Origin: Bacteroidia bacterium
Lineage (GTDB): Bacteria > Bacteroidota > Bacteroidia > UBA8524
DNA: 7,163 nucleotides
Direction of reading: 5' to 3'
Assembly: GCA_023277325.1 (NCBI GenBank)
Contig: JALRIQ010000284.1
Span: forward strand, 1-7,163
Under the pieces are notes generated by a model. The model was not told where the DNA came from. It ran no database searches and saw nothing but the letters and a program-made list of their open reading frames with translations. Positions 1 to 6,389 of the stretch are shown one piece after another. Every line of letters starts with the position of its first letter. The stretch's first letter is position 1. The position numbers and the translations under genes are program-made.

Positions 1-396
1 GTATTGCCAAACAATTTGCGATCCTGTTTTGGATACCACCTCACGACTTCCAGCTGTTGTGAAGTCGATGGTTACAGGAGGTCCTTTTTTCAGTAAATAA
101 CTATCAGCCTGTGGAGGTTGAACAGATCCAAAAATGGTATACGTCCATTCTGCAGTTGCTGCTGCATCCAGTTTTACTGTAAAGGTGTTGTCTGCATCAA
201 AAATGCTGGCACCATCCAAGGTTTTTTCAGTTTGTTTCCAAAGACCAAGATAAACGTCCGGGTCTCCGGTATTGCCGCCACTTGTATTTGTAGATCCTGT
301 TGAAGAACCTGGAGCCGGGCTTTCCTGCAACTTCGTGCAAGCGCCCGCAAGCGTGACTACGAAAGCGAGAATTAGTACTTTATTGAAGCGTTTCAT
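1..396 (-). CDS. Putative lipoprotein with lipocalin-like N-terminal part (C-terminus outside window)
   Basis: The reading frame opens at the ATG at 396 (MKRFNKVLILAFVVTLAGAC) and stays open to the left edge, giving 132 residues with no stop seen. Residues 1-19 look like a lipoprotein signal peptide: K/R near the start, a hydrophobic core at 7-16, then A-G-A before Cys20, which would be the lipidated residue. A Ser/Thr/Gly/Pro-rich linker follows at about 25-47, typical of a flexible tether. After it comes a beta-rich segment beginning YLGLWKQTEKTLDG, which resembles the start of the small lipocalin-like domains common in Bacteroidota lipoproteins; that resemblance is by eye only. No clear acidic surface-export signal follows Cys20, so I cannot say which face of the outer membrane it would sit on. 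It starts 9 nt after the gcvT stop on the same strand and is probably co-transcribed. No specific function can be assigned. Confidence 0.82.
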   Translation of the reverse strand, partial: MKRFNKVLILAFVVTLAGACTKLQESPAPGSSTGSTNTSGGNTGDPDVYLGLWKQTEKTLDGASIFDADNTFTVKLDAAATAEWTYTIFGSVQPPQADSYLLKKGPPVTIDFTTAGSREVVSKTGSQIVWQY

Positions 397-405
397 CCTG
401 CTAAT

Positions 406-1497
406 TTAAAGAAAAGGAATCTTTTTAACCTCAGCTTTTAATTGTTTATCGCGAATTTCGATAAAGATCGAGCTGCCAGCTTTGCTATGTTCTTTGGCTA
501 CGTATCCAAGGCCAATGGCTTTTCCTAAGCTTGGGCTTTGGGTTCCCGAAGTAACCTCACCTATGGCATTTCCGTTTTCATCACAAATGGTATAATGCTG
601 GCGTGGAATTCCGCGGTCAATCATCTCAAACCCTACCAAGCGTTTTGAAACACCGTTTTCCTTAAGGTTCTTATGATAATTCGATTGGATAAAGTCTTTG
701 GTGAATTTGGTAATCCAACCAAGTCCTGCTTCAATTGGAGAGGTCTCATCGTTGATGTCATTTCCATACAGACAGAAACCTTTTTCAAGACGAAGAGTAT
801 CGCGTGCACCCAAACCAACAGGCATGATGTCAAATTCTTTACCGGCTTCAAATACGGCATCCCAAAGTTTTTGAGCATCTGCATTTTTAACGTAAAGTTC
901 GAAACCGCCAGCACCAGTATAACCTGTTGCAGAGATGATTACGTCTTCGATTCCAGCCATATTTCCAACTTGGAATGAATAGTATTCCATGCTGGCTAAA
1001 TCCTTGGAAGTCAACTTTTGAAGTGCCGCAGTAGCATTTGGGCCTTGCACGGCCAACAAAGAATAATCATCGGAAGCATTGGTCATTTTTACCCCGAAGC
1101 TATTCTGACTGCTAATCCAGTTCCAATCTTTTTCAATATTGGATGCGTTCACCACCAGGAGGTATTTGGTTTCGCTGAAGCGGTATACCAAAAGGTCGTC
1201 GACAATTCCTCCTTTATCATTGGGAAGGCAAGAGTATTGTACCTTGCCATCAACAAGCTTAGAAGCATCATTGGAAGTAACATATTGAATGAGGTCAAGG
1301 GCTTTTTCACCCTCCAACCAAAATTCGCCCATATGCGAAACATCAAAAACACCTACCGACTTGCGCACTTGCAAATGTTCTTGGATGAGGTTGCTGTACT
1401 GAACAGGCATGAGGTACCCGGCAAAAGGAACCATTTTGGCACCGAGAGAAATATGTAAGTCGCTGAGAGCGGTTGTTAGTAATCCTTCGCTATTCAT
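406..1497 (-). CDS. gcvT: Aminomethyltransferase, glycine cleavage system T protein
   Basis: This 363-residue protein has the usual length of GcvT. GcvT moves the methylene group from the aminomethyl-lipoyl H protein to tetrahydrofolate, releasing ammonia and giving 5,10-methylene-THF, in the cytoplasm. Family blocks are all visible: the N-terminal [20 protein letters not shown] (14-33), FDVSHMGE (51-58), [14 protein letters not shown] (93-106, containing the aspartate equivalent to catalytic Asp101 of E. coli), [12 protein letters not shown] (191-202), [13 protein letters not shown] (228-240), the folate-side block SPIEAGLGW (253-261), and the C-terminal barrel motif [17 protein letters not shown] (317-333). 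The ATG at 1497 gives a compact N-terminus that matches relatives. There is no Shine-Dalgarno sequence, only an A-rich leader. The partner genes for the H and P proteins are not nearby, which is common in this phylum. It is divergent from lpxD and followed closely by the lipoprotein gene. Confidence 0.97.
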   Translation of the reverse strand: MNSEGLLTTALSDLHISLGAKMVPFAGYLMPVQYSNLIQEHLQVRKSVGVFDVSHMGEFWLEGEKALDLIQYVTSNDASKLVDGKVQYSCLPNDKGGIVDDLLVYRFSETKYLLVVNASNIEKDWNWISSQNSFGVKMTNASDDYSLLAVQGPNATAALQKLTSKDLASMEYYSFQVGNMAGIEDVIISATGYTGAGGFELYVKNADAQKLWDAVFEAGKEFDIMPVGLGARDTLRLEKGFCLYGNDINDETSPIEAGLGWITKFTKDFIQSNYHKNLKENGVSKRLVGFEMIDRGIPRQHYTICDENGNAIGEVTSGTQSPSLGKAIGLGYVAKEHSKAGSSIFIEIRDKQLKAEVKKIPFL

Positions 1498-1514
1498 GTT
1501 TTTTTTATTCGCCT

Positions 1515-1545
1515 CAAAAATACGGCTTACAATGCTTTTTTAAAG
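1515..1545 (-). promoter_or_regulatory. Putative Bacteroidota-type promoter for gcvT
   Basis: On the minus strand, TATTTTTG (1522 down to 1515) fits the Bacteroidota -7 consensus TAnnTTTG exactly. A weak -33 candidate, CTTT or TTTA, lies 18-19 nt upstream (1545-1541). Transcription would begin around 1507-1510, leaving a leader of roughly 10-14 nt before the ATG at 1497. The exact -7 match is seen in the sequence; promoter activity is inferred. On the other strand, GATATTTG at 1545-1552 is a one-mismatch -7 candidate for lpxD, but no matching -33 element is visible. Confidence 0.5.
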
Positions 1546-1565
1546 ATATTTGAAACGATTTACTC

Positions 1566-2495
1566 ATGAAATTCCCAAGAAACTACAGCCTGAGCGAGAT
1601 TGCGGATCTTATTAAGGCAAAATCTGTTGGTCCGAGCGACTTCCTGGTAACCGGTTTGAATGAAATTCACATGGTTGAGCCTGGTGACATCACCTTTGTT
1701 AACGTCGAAAAATACTATGCGAAGGCATTGGGTTCGGCGGCCACAACCGTCATCATCGACAAGGAGGTGGAATGTCCGGAAGGCAAAACCTTATTGGTTT
1801 CCGACGACCCTTTTCGCGACTATACCTTCCTGGCTAAATACTTTCGTCCTACACCTTTGCCAGTAAATACCCGTTTGGAGCAAGGAGAGAATGTAAGTAT
1901 TGGTGAGGGAACCCATATTCATCATGGGGTAGTAATTGGGAATAATGTGAAGATTGGTAAGAACTGCCTCATCTATCCAAATGTGGTCATCTATGATGAA
2001 ACCATAATTGGCGACAACGTAATCATCCATGCCAATACCAGCCTAGGTTCGGATGCTTTTTACTACAGCAATTTCAATAAAATGCATAGCTGCGGACGGG
2101 TAATTCTTCACGATTGGGTGGAACTTGGCGCAAACTGCAGCATCGATAGAGGGGTTTCTGGGGACACGGTAATTGGCGCCTATACCAAATTCGACAACCA
2201 AGTGCATATCGGACATGATACCATCGTTGGAGAGCGTTGCATCTTCGCAGCTCAGGTGGCAATTGCCGGAGTAACTAAGGTGGAAGACAATGTGATTCTC
2301 TGGGGTAAAGTGGGAGTAACCAAGGATATCGTCATCGGAAAGGGCGCTGTAGTTATGGCCACATCCGGGGTATCAAAATCGTTGGAAGGAGGAAAAGTTT
2401 ATTTCGGTTCCCCAGCCAAAGAAAATCGCAAGATCTTAAGAGAAATGGCGGCATTGGCACGACTCCCGGAAATCATTGCCAAACTAGGAAAATAG
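1566..2495 (+). CDS. lpxD: LpxD-family UDP-3-O-(3-hydroxyacyl)glucosamine N-acyltransferase
   Basis: LpxD adds a second 3-hydroxyacyl chain, from acyl-ACP, to UDP-3-O-acyl-glucosamine in lipid A synthesis; it is a cytoplasmic trimer. The N-terminal uridine-binding-type domain spans about 1-100 and carries the typical GDITFVNVEKYY block (40-51), with F44 and N46 at positions expected to contact the nucleotide. A left-handed beta-helix of hexapeptide repeats runs from about 107 to 262 (VSIGEGTHI, VVIGNNVKIG, TIIGDNVII and so on). The family core VELGANCSIDRG (185-196) and KFDNQVHIGHD (208-218) is present; His217 aligns with the catalytic histidine, in IGHD rather than the usual IAHN. The C-terminal GSPAKENR...LARLPEI (281-303) is also an LpxD hallmark. 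At 309 residues it is about 30 shorter than the E. coli enzyme. No lpxA, lpxC or fabZ is adjacent, so it may be a second LpxD-like paralogue, with the acyl acceptor not certain. Confidence 0.9.
   Translation: MKFPRNYSLSEIADLIKAKSVGPSDFLVTGLNEIHMVEPGDITFVNVEKYYAKALGSAATTVIIDKEVECPEGKTLLVSDDPFRDYTFLAKYFRPTPLPVNTRLEQGENVSIGEGTHIHHGVVIGNNVKIGKNCLIYPNVVIYDETIIGDNVIIHANTSLGSDAFYYSNFNKMHSCGRVILHDWVELGANCSIDRGVSGDTVIGAYTKFDNQVHIGHDTIVGERCIFAAQVAIAGVTKVEDNVILWGKVGVTKDIVIGKGAVVMATSGVSKSLEGGKVYFGSPAKENRKILREMAALARLPEIIAKLGK
2486..2489 (+). promoter_or_regulatory. Shine-Dalgarno-like AGGA before the lgt-like gene
   Basis: AGGA lies 7 nt before the ATG at 2497, inside the last codons of lpxD. Most genes here have no such element, so its presence at a 1-nt gene junction (TAG-C-ATG) is consistent with re-initiation by ribosomes finishing lpxD. 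The short match could be chance. Confidence 0.4.
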
Positions 2496-2496
2496 C

Positions 2497-3306
2497 ATGC
2501 ATCCTATATTATTTCGTTTCAAAACACCAGGATTTCTATCGGGCATTTTCCCGGAACAAATTACCCTGTACAGTTATGGGTTTTTGATTCTTCTGGGGAT
2601 TATTGTGGCCTATTTTGCCTTGTGGATGAGACGAAAGGAATTCAAGCTCAATCATGATTCGATTTCTGATCTTTTCATATGGGCATTTGTTGGAATTTTC
2701 GTCGGTGGAAAGGTGTTTTTCTATTTCGAAGACATTGGCCGCTACCTGAACGATCCTTCGCAAATGTTCCAAAATATGGGCTCGGGTTTCGTATTTTATG
2801 GATCCTTTTTGGTAGGGATTCCTGTATTGATATGGAGGTTTAAAAAAATGGGCCTCCCGGTAATGCCGATGCTTGATGCGATTGCGATCTGCGGTGCAAT
2901 TGTCCATGGATTTGGTAAACTGGGTTGTTTGATGTCGGGATGCTGCCATGGAAAAGTTTGTCATAACGGCTGGGGAATCCAATTCAGTGATCCAGCTTCA
3001 TCTGCTGACCCTTTGAATACCCCCCTTTATCCAACACAGATATATGATGCACTGCTGATTTTTTCGATCGTCGGCTTATTGCTTTTCCTCTATTCCCGTA
3101 AAACCTTTCACGGACAACTCATGCTGCTCTATGCCCTCATCTATGGTGTGGGAAGAACTATCACGGAAATCTACCGCGGAGATGAGGCCCGGGGTTATAT
3201 AATCGATGGGATATTAACCCACTCTCAATTCATTGCCCTCTTTATATTGATAGGCAGCTATGTGCTTTGGAAGCGCTGGAAAATTAAATACCCGGTGAAC
3301 CGATAA
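2497..3306 (+). CDS. Lgt-family (prolipoprotein diacylglyceryl transferase-like) membrane protein, non-canonical
   Basis: This 269-residue inner-membrane protein has about seven hydrophobic segments (roughly 22-43, 58-76, 97-115, 124-142, 184-199, 207-222, 238-257), the layout of Lgt, which transfers diacylglycerol from phosphatidylglycerol to the lipobox cysteine. Preserved family features by eye are YG at 27-28 (E. coli Tyr26), YPTQIYD (178-184), and Y216/R220/E224, which keep the spacing of E. coli Tyr235/Arg239/Glu243. The central signature differs: residues 140-152 read GKLGCLMSGCCHG, placing Lys141, Cys144 and Cys149 where E. coli has Arg143, Asn146 and Glu151. The His103 region reads VFYGS (99-103), with Tyr instead of His. 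This makes it a divergent branch, likely a paralogue beside a canonical Lgt elsewhere. Whether it lipidates proteins is open, so no symbol is given. It starts 1 nt after lpxD and should share its mRNA. Its 3' end overlaps the convergent lipid kinase gene by 23 nt. Confidence 0.85.
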   Translation: MHPILFRFKTPGFLSGIFPEQITLYSYGFLILLGIIVAYFALWMRRKEFKLNHDSISDLFIWAFVGIFVGGKVFFYFEDIGRYLNDPSQMFQNMGSGFVFYGSFLVGIPVLIWRFKKMGLPVMPMLDAIAICGAIVHGFGKLGCLMSGCCHGKVCHNGWGIQFSDPASSADPLNTPLYPTQIYDALLIFSIVGLLLFLYSRKTFHGQLMLLYALIYGVGRTITEIYRGDEARGYIIDGILTHSQFIALFILIGSYVLWKRWKIKYPVNR

Positions 3307-4150
3307 GCGTTAATGCTCCCGGATGCATGCTTACGTTGAATTCATACCATTGGTAAACCTCCCCATCCATATGGCAGGTCAATAGTTCCTTCGAATGAAG
3401 TTCCAGCGATTTGGTATCGAACATTTTTACAAAAGGAAGTTTTTGGTGGGTTCCCTTTTCAACTTTAGAAAGGTGAAGAATACGTTGAATCAAACTGATT
3501 TCTTTTATCCAGCAACATTGAAAAAGCCCATCTTGAAAGCTGGCTTGTGGGGTTACTTTAAATCCTCCTCCGAACTCTGAACCATTCCCAACGGTAAGCA
3601 AAAGACCCTTTTCCTTTTCTTCGCCCTCGTCATGAACAACCCTCATTTCCGTTTCCTTATAGCTGAAAATCTGCATAATAACCACCAGCATATAGGCAAG
3701 ATGCCCCTTGAATCGACTATTCTTTTGAAGGGTTTGGGCAACACGACCATCGAATCCAATACCTACTCCTGTGGCAAACCATACCCCATTGCATTGGCCT
3801 AAATCACAAGGGTAGGTTTGATTCTCCAAAAACTGATTGAGCTGTGCTTTAAGGGAGGCACTTTTGTGGGAAAGGCGTGAAAAGTCATTTCCACTGCCGG
3901 CACTGATCAAACAGACAGGCAACGGAGGGATGCCCCAATAATTCAGCACACGGTGTAAAGTACCATCTCCGCCAAGGATGATGACACGCCTGTATTCGGA
4001 ATAATTGGGCGCTTGCTCCCCTTTTTTTGATGGGGTACTTTTGGTGTCATAGCCGATGGAATGTTCCTGAAGAAATGCTTCCACCTTTTTCAGGATTTGA
4101 TTGGAATGCCCACCATTGGCAAAGGGGTTATACATCAGCAAACAATCCAT
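3284..4150 (-). CDS. Diacylglycerol kinase-family (YegS/BmrU-type) lipid kinase
   Basis: This soluble or peripherally membrane-bound kinase has 288 residues, near the family norm of about 290-300. The DAGK catalytic domain starts with YNPFANGG (7-14), then the nucleotide-binding GGDGT loop (60-64) and SAGSGNDFSR (83-92). The second, beta-sandwich domain carries ATGVGIGFDG (126-135), VGNGSEFGGGFKVTP (187-201), DGLF (207-210) and the late MDGE motif (261-264). All hallmark blocks are present, so it should be active in phosphorylating a lipid hydroxyl with ATP. The substrate could be diacylglycerol, a sphingoid base or an undecaprenol-like lipid; the sequence does not decide. It is the last gene of the minus-strand unit. 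Its ATG at 4150 overlaps the rnhB stop by 1 nt (TAATG), which suggests translational coupling. Its final seven codons and stop lie antisense to the end of the lgt-like gene. Confidence 0.93.
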   Translation of the reverse strand: MDCLLMYNPFANGGHSNQILKKVEAFLQEHSIGYDTKSTPSKKGEQAPNYSEYRRVIILGGDGTLHRVLNYWGIPPLPVCLISAGSGNDFSRLSHKSASLKAQLNQFLENQTYPCDLGQCNGVWFATGVGIGFDGRVAQTLQKNSRFKGHLAYMLVVIMQIFSYKETEMRVVHDEGEEKEKGLLLTVGNGSEFGGGFKVTPQASFQDGLFQCCWIKEISLIQRILHLSKVEKGTHQKLPFVKMFDTKSLELHSKELLTCHMDGEVYQWYEFNVSMHPGALTLIGSPGI

Positions 4151-4752
4151 TACAGCGGCAGTTGAATTTGTTGGAGCTCCTTCAATCGGAAGGATTTACG
4201 GTGGTAAGGGCTAGGGCCGTTTTCAATTAAATAGGCCCGGTGATGGGATGTTGGGTAGCCTTTATTGATCTTCCAGTCAAAGCCTGGAAACTCTTCATGA
4301 ATCTTTTCCATGAACTCATCACGATACGTTTTAGCCAATATGGAGGCGGCCGCAATGCTTAGGAACCTGCCGTCGCCTTTTACAAAAGTTTCAAAAGGAA
4401 CTTCCTTATAAGGCTTGAAGCGATTTCCATCCACCAATATGAATTCTGCCTCAGGGTTTAGTTGATCCAGCGAACGGTGCATGGCATGAATAGAGGCATT
4501 GAGGATATTCATCTTGTCGATTTCTTCTGGCGAGCAAGAGGCCACTGCCCATGCTATGGCCTTTTCCTGAATTTCTTCGCGGAGTTCCTTACGCAGTGAT
4601 TCTTTGATTTTTTTGCTATCGTCGAGCCACTTGTTCTTATAGTTGGGGGGAAGTATAACAGCCGCAGCAAATACAGGACCGGCCAGACAGCCTCTTCCGG
4701 CCTCATCGCAGCCCGCTTCTAAACGTCCTTTTTTTACATACCCCTTAAGCAC
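4150..4752 (-). CDS. rnhB: Ribonuclease HII
   Basis: RNase HII nicks DNA at incorporated ribonucleotides, starting ribonucleotide excision repair, and degrades RNA in RNA-DNA hybrids. Using the GTG at 4752 the protein is 200 residues. The four-acid metal site is intact: D16 and E17 in GCDEAGRGCLAGPV (14-27), D108 in LVDGN (106-110), and D127 in VKGDG (124-128). LDDSK (43-47) and SIAAASILAKTYRD (132-145) are also diagnostic. Start choice: an in-frame ATG at 4788 exists, but its 12 extra residues overlap the upstream glycosyltransferase by 44 nt. Bacteroidota relatives I remember begin MLLPYL then about nine residues before the GCDEAG motif. The GTG start gives (M)LKGYVKKGRLEAGCDEAG, aligning without a gap and overlapping the upstream stop by only 8 nt (GTGCTTAA). 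The gene is coupled at both ends to unrelated envelope genes, a position common for rnhB in compact genomes. Confidence 0.93.
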   Translation of the reverse strand: MLKGYVKKGRLEAGCDEAGRGCLAGPVFAAAVILPPNYKNKWLDDSKKIKESLRKELREEIQEKAIAWAVASCSPEEIDKMNILNASIHAMHRSLDQLNPEAEFILVDGNRFKPYKEVPFETFVKGDGRFLSIAAASILAKTYRDEFMEKIHEEFPGFDWKINKGYPTSHHRAYLIENGPSPYHRKSFRLKELQQIQLPL

Positions 4753-5878
4753 GATCAAAAATACTTTTTTCCAGACATTGCCATACACGCTCCGCGGTGC
4801 TCCCCCAGGAGAATGCTTGCGCCCGCTTTAGGGCATTTTTTTTCAGCCTTTCATGCAGGGAATCATCTTTGGCAATTTGTAGCATAGCCTGCGCAATGTC
4901 GTGAGCAGACATTGGGTCGACACAGATAGCCGCATCTCCCGCAACTTCAGGAAGTGAGCTACCATTGGATGTAATAGCGGGAGTTCCGCACTGAAATGCT
5001 TCTAGTAAGGGAAGTCCGAATCCTTCAAAAATGGGGATATAAGAAAGAGCGCGCGCTCCACAGAGGTAGGGCAGCATTTCTTCGTCGCTGATTCGGCCTG
5101 TAAATATGACCGAATCTTTATAAGTCATATTTGAATAAACTTCTTCGAGTTCTTCCGTTTGCCAGGCTTTTCTTCCAACGATTACAAGCTGGTAATTCTC
5201 TGAATCTTCCACTTTAAATTGATCAAATGCTTTGAGCAGGCGATGAATATTTTTTCTTGGATGAAGGGAGCCCACATAGACAAACCACGGACGATTTTGC
5301 ATTTTTTCCTTTCGGAAGTTGGCCAATTTCTCATCACTTAAAGGATGAAATCCTTCCGAAGCTCCGTTATACACCACATCAATTAGCTCAGGCTTAATGC
5401 CATAGGTTTTTTGGATGTCTTCTTTGCTATAACTGGATACGGTTGCAATTCGTGTGGCTTTTTTAGCGAATTGCGGGAAATACTTCCTGTAATAATCAGC
5501 TCCTGTTTTGGACACATATTCTGGGTAATGCTCAAAGGCAAGGTCATGTATGACGGGCACTTGCGGTATTTCGGCCTTTAAAGAGAGGAATCCATCAGGA
5601 GAGAAAAAGAGGTCCGGTTTCCACTTTTTAAACTGCCTTGGCAAGCTCCACTCGAACCACAGGTAATACAAATAGGGGTGGCGCGCAGGGGGAAAAACAG
5701 AGACAGGAATGACATTGTCGGCATAGACAAATTCCTCCGAATACGGCCGATCAAAAAAGAAGATAAATTGATGCTCAGGGTGGTCTTTAACAAGCCGTTG
5801 AAGGACTTCATGACTAAAGCGACCAAGTCCTTCGAGTCTGTCTCTGAGCAAGAAACGAGCGTTAACAGCTATCCGCAT
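4745..5878 (-). CDS. GT4-family (GT-B fold) glycosyltransferase
   Basis: This 377-residue protein is a retaining glycosyltransferase of the GT4 type, using a nucleotide sugar to extend a glycan at the cytoplasmic face of the membrane. The N-terminal acceptor domain holds NARFL (6-10), the glycine motif EGLGRFSHEVL (16-26) and PVIHDLAFEHYPE (108-120), with His111 in the usual family position. The donor domain starts near 195 with FVYVGSLHPRKNIHRLL (199-215), where R208 and K209 are expected to contact the donor phosphates. The signature E-x7-E is E285 and E293 in EGFGLPLLE, followed by CGTPAITSNGSSLPEVAGDAA (297-317). No transmembrane helix is evident. Donor and acceptor cannot be named from sequence alone. 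The ATG at 5878 overlaps the stop of the preceding small gene by 1 nt (TAATG), and its stop lies 8 nt inside rnhB. A polysaccharide flippase starts about 0.5 kb away on the other strand, so a role in surface or capsular glycan synthesis is plausible. Confidence 0.92.
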   Translation of the reverse strand: MRIAVNARFLLRDRLEGLGRFSHEVLQRLVKDHPEHQFIFFFDRPYSEEFVYADNVIPVSVFPPARHPYLYYLWFEWSLPRQFKKWKPDLFFSPDGFLSLKAEIPQVPVIHDLAFEHYPEYVSKTGADYYRKYFPQFAKKATRIATVSSYSKEDIQKTYGIKPELIDVVYNGASEGFHPLSDEKLANFRKEKMQNRPWFVYVGSLHPRKNIHRLLKAFDQFKVEDSENYQLVIVGRKAWQTEELEEVYSNMTYKDSVIFTGRISDEEMLPYLCGARALSYIPIFEGFGLPLLEAFQCGTPAITSNGSSLPEVAGDAAICVDPMSAHDIAQAMLQIAKDDSLHERLKKNALKRAQAFSWGSTAERVWQCLEKSIFDRA

Positions 5879-6309
5879 TATTTGTAGGTTTCACCATCGG
5901 CAATGCACCAACGGTTCAGGTATTCCCAAATATACAGTTCCTTGCCATTTTCCAGCTTGATGAGCCATTCTTTGTTATCGACATTTGGCGCACCATAGAA
6001 ATCATTCATGTACCTATAAAGCTCAAATTGGTCTTTGTAATCGATGATGATTTCGTACAAGACTTTTTCCTTATTAAACAAGTACGTCGTTTCGGTGAAA
6101 AGGGTATCCACTTTCGGGGTTTCAGTTAGCTGTGGTAAACCTGAAAATGAACGCCCGGGAACGAGCCCAGGTCCTTTTAATGCGATGAGGGAGTCCATTG
6201 TCATCCCTATATAAATCTGCTTATGCGACTCGGGAAGAAACTTCTCTTGCCCATGCCCGAAACCAAAACCAATAATGCCCAGAACCAGAATCCAGTAGAT
6301 TTTTTTCAT
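5878..6309 (-). CDS. Small exported protein of unknown function
   Basis: I do not recognise this gene. From the ATG at 6309 it encodes 143 residues; the frame extends back to a TTG at 6318, but MKKIYW is the more natural start. Residues 1-20 form a Sec signal peptide (KK, then a hydrophobic run from Ile4 to about Phe17), with likely cleavage near Gly20-Gln21. There is no lipobox cysteine, so a soluble periplasmic or secreted protein is expected. The mature part opens with QIYIGMTMDSLIALKGPG (31-48). That recalls the I-x-x-GMT-x-x-x-(V/L) helix start of BamE/SmpA-like small domains, and the following TTYLFN (74-79) and KVLYEIIIDY (82-91) strands could fit such an alpha-beta fold; this is only a fold-level guess. 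The C-terminal part is rich in aromatic residues (KELYIWEYLNRWC, 123-135) with a single Cys. It leads the four-gene unit and is joined to the glycosyltransferase by TAATG. Confidence 0.8.
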   Translation of the reverse strand: MKKIYWILVLGIIGFGFGHGQEKFLPESHKQIYIGMTMDSLIALKGPGLVPGRSFSGLPQLTETPKVDTLFTETTYLFNKEKVLYEIIIDYKDQFELYRYMNDFYGAPNVDNKEWLIKLENGKELYIWEYLNRWCIADGETYK

Positions 6310-6315
6310 TAAATG

Positions 6316-6346
6316 CAAAAGTGCAGATTTTTATGCTGACTCCAAC
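6316..6346 (-). promoter_or_regulatory. Possible Bacteroidota-type promoter for the minus-strand four-gene unit
   Basis: On the minus strand, GTTG (6346-6343), a 19-nt spacer and CACTTTTG (6323-6316) match the TTTG-N19-TAnnTTTG arrangement, with one mismatch in each box. The -7 box ends only 6 nt before the ATG at 6309. Transcription would therefore begin at or next to the start codon, giving a leaderless or near-leaderless mRNA. The pattern is seen in the sequence; function is inferred, and with two mismatches a chance match is possible. Confidence 0.35.
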
Positions 6347-6389
6347 TCATAACGACACAAGGTGCCATTTTATGATTCGCCAACTAACG
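6342..6389. repeat. Short imperfect direct repeat in the divergent intergenic region
   Basis: CCAACTCATAACG (6342-6354) and CCAACTAACG (6380-6389) are the same ten bases apart from a CAT insertion in the first, with starts 38 nt apart. The first copy overlaps the suggested -33 box of the minus-strand unit. It could be a pair of operator sites, a degenerate dispersed intergenic element, or chance. Confidence 0.35.

Noticed and set aside
118..303. 61-codon Cys-rich frame on the plus strand
   Set aside because: It is antisense to the lipoprotein frame, and its cysteines come from reading through the Ser/Thr/Ala/Gly-rich coding region on the other strand.
633..1458. Several open frames of 67-146 codons inside gcvT, on both strands
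   Set aside because: They lie wholly within a full-length gcvT with all family motifs, and their translations show no recognisable domain. They are shadow frames.
2536..2982. 148-codon open frame antisense to the lgt-like gene
   Set aside because: The sense-strand protein has clear membrane topology and Lgt motifs. The antisense product shows no motif or plausible start context.
3284..3340. Possible shared bidirectional terminator (CGGTGAACCG, GCGTTAATGC)
   Set aside because: Both are only short, weak palindromes without a GC-rich stem or a flanking T-run on either strand.
4027..4230. 67-codon plus-strand frame across the rnhB and kinase junction
   Set aside because: It is antisense to two well-supported genes and shows no domain.
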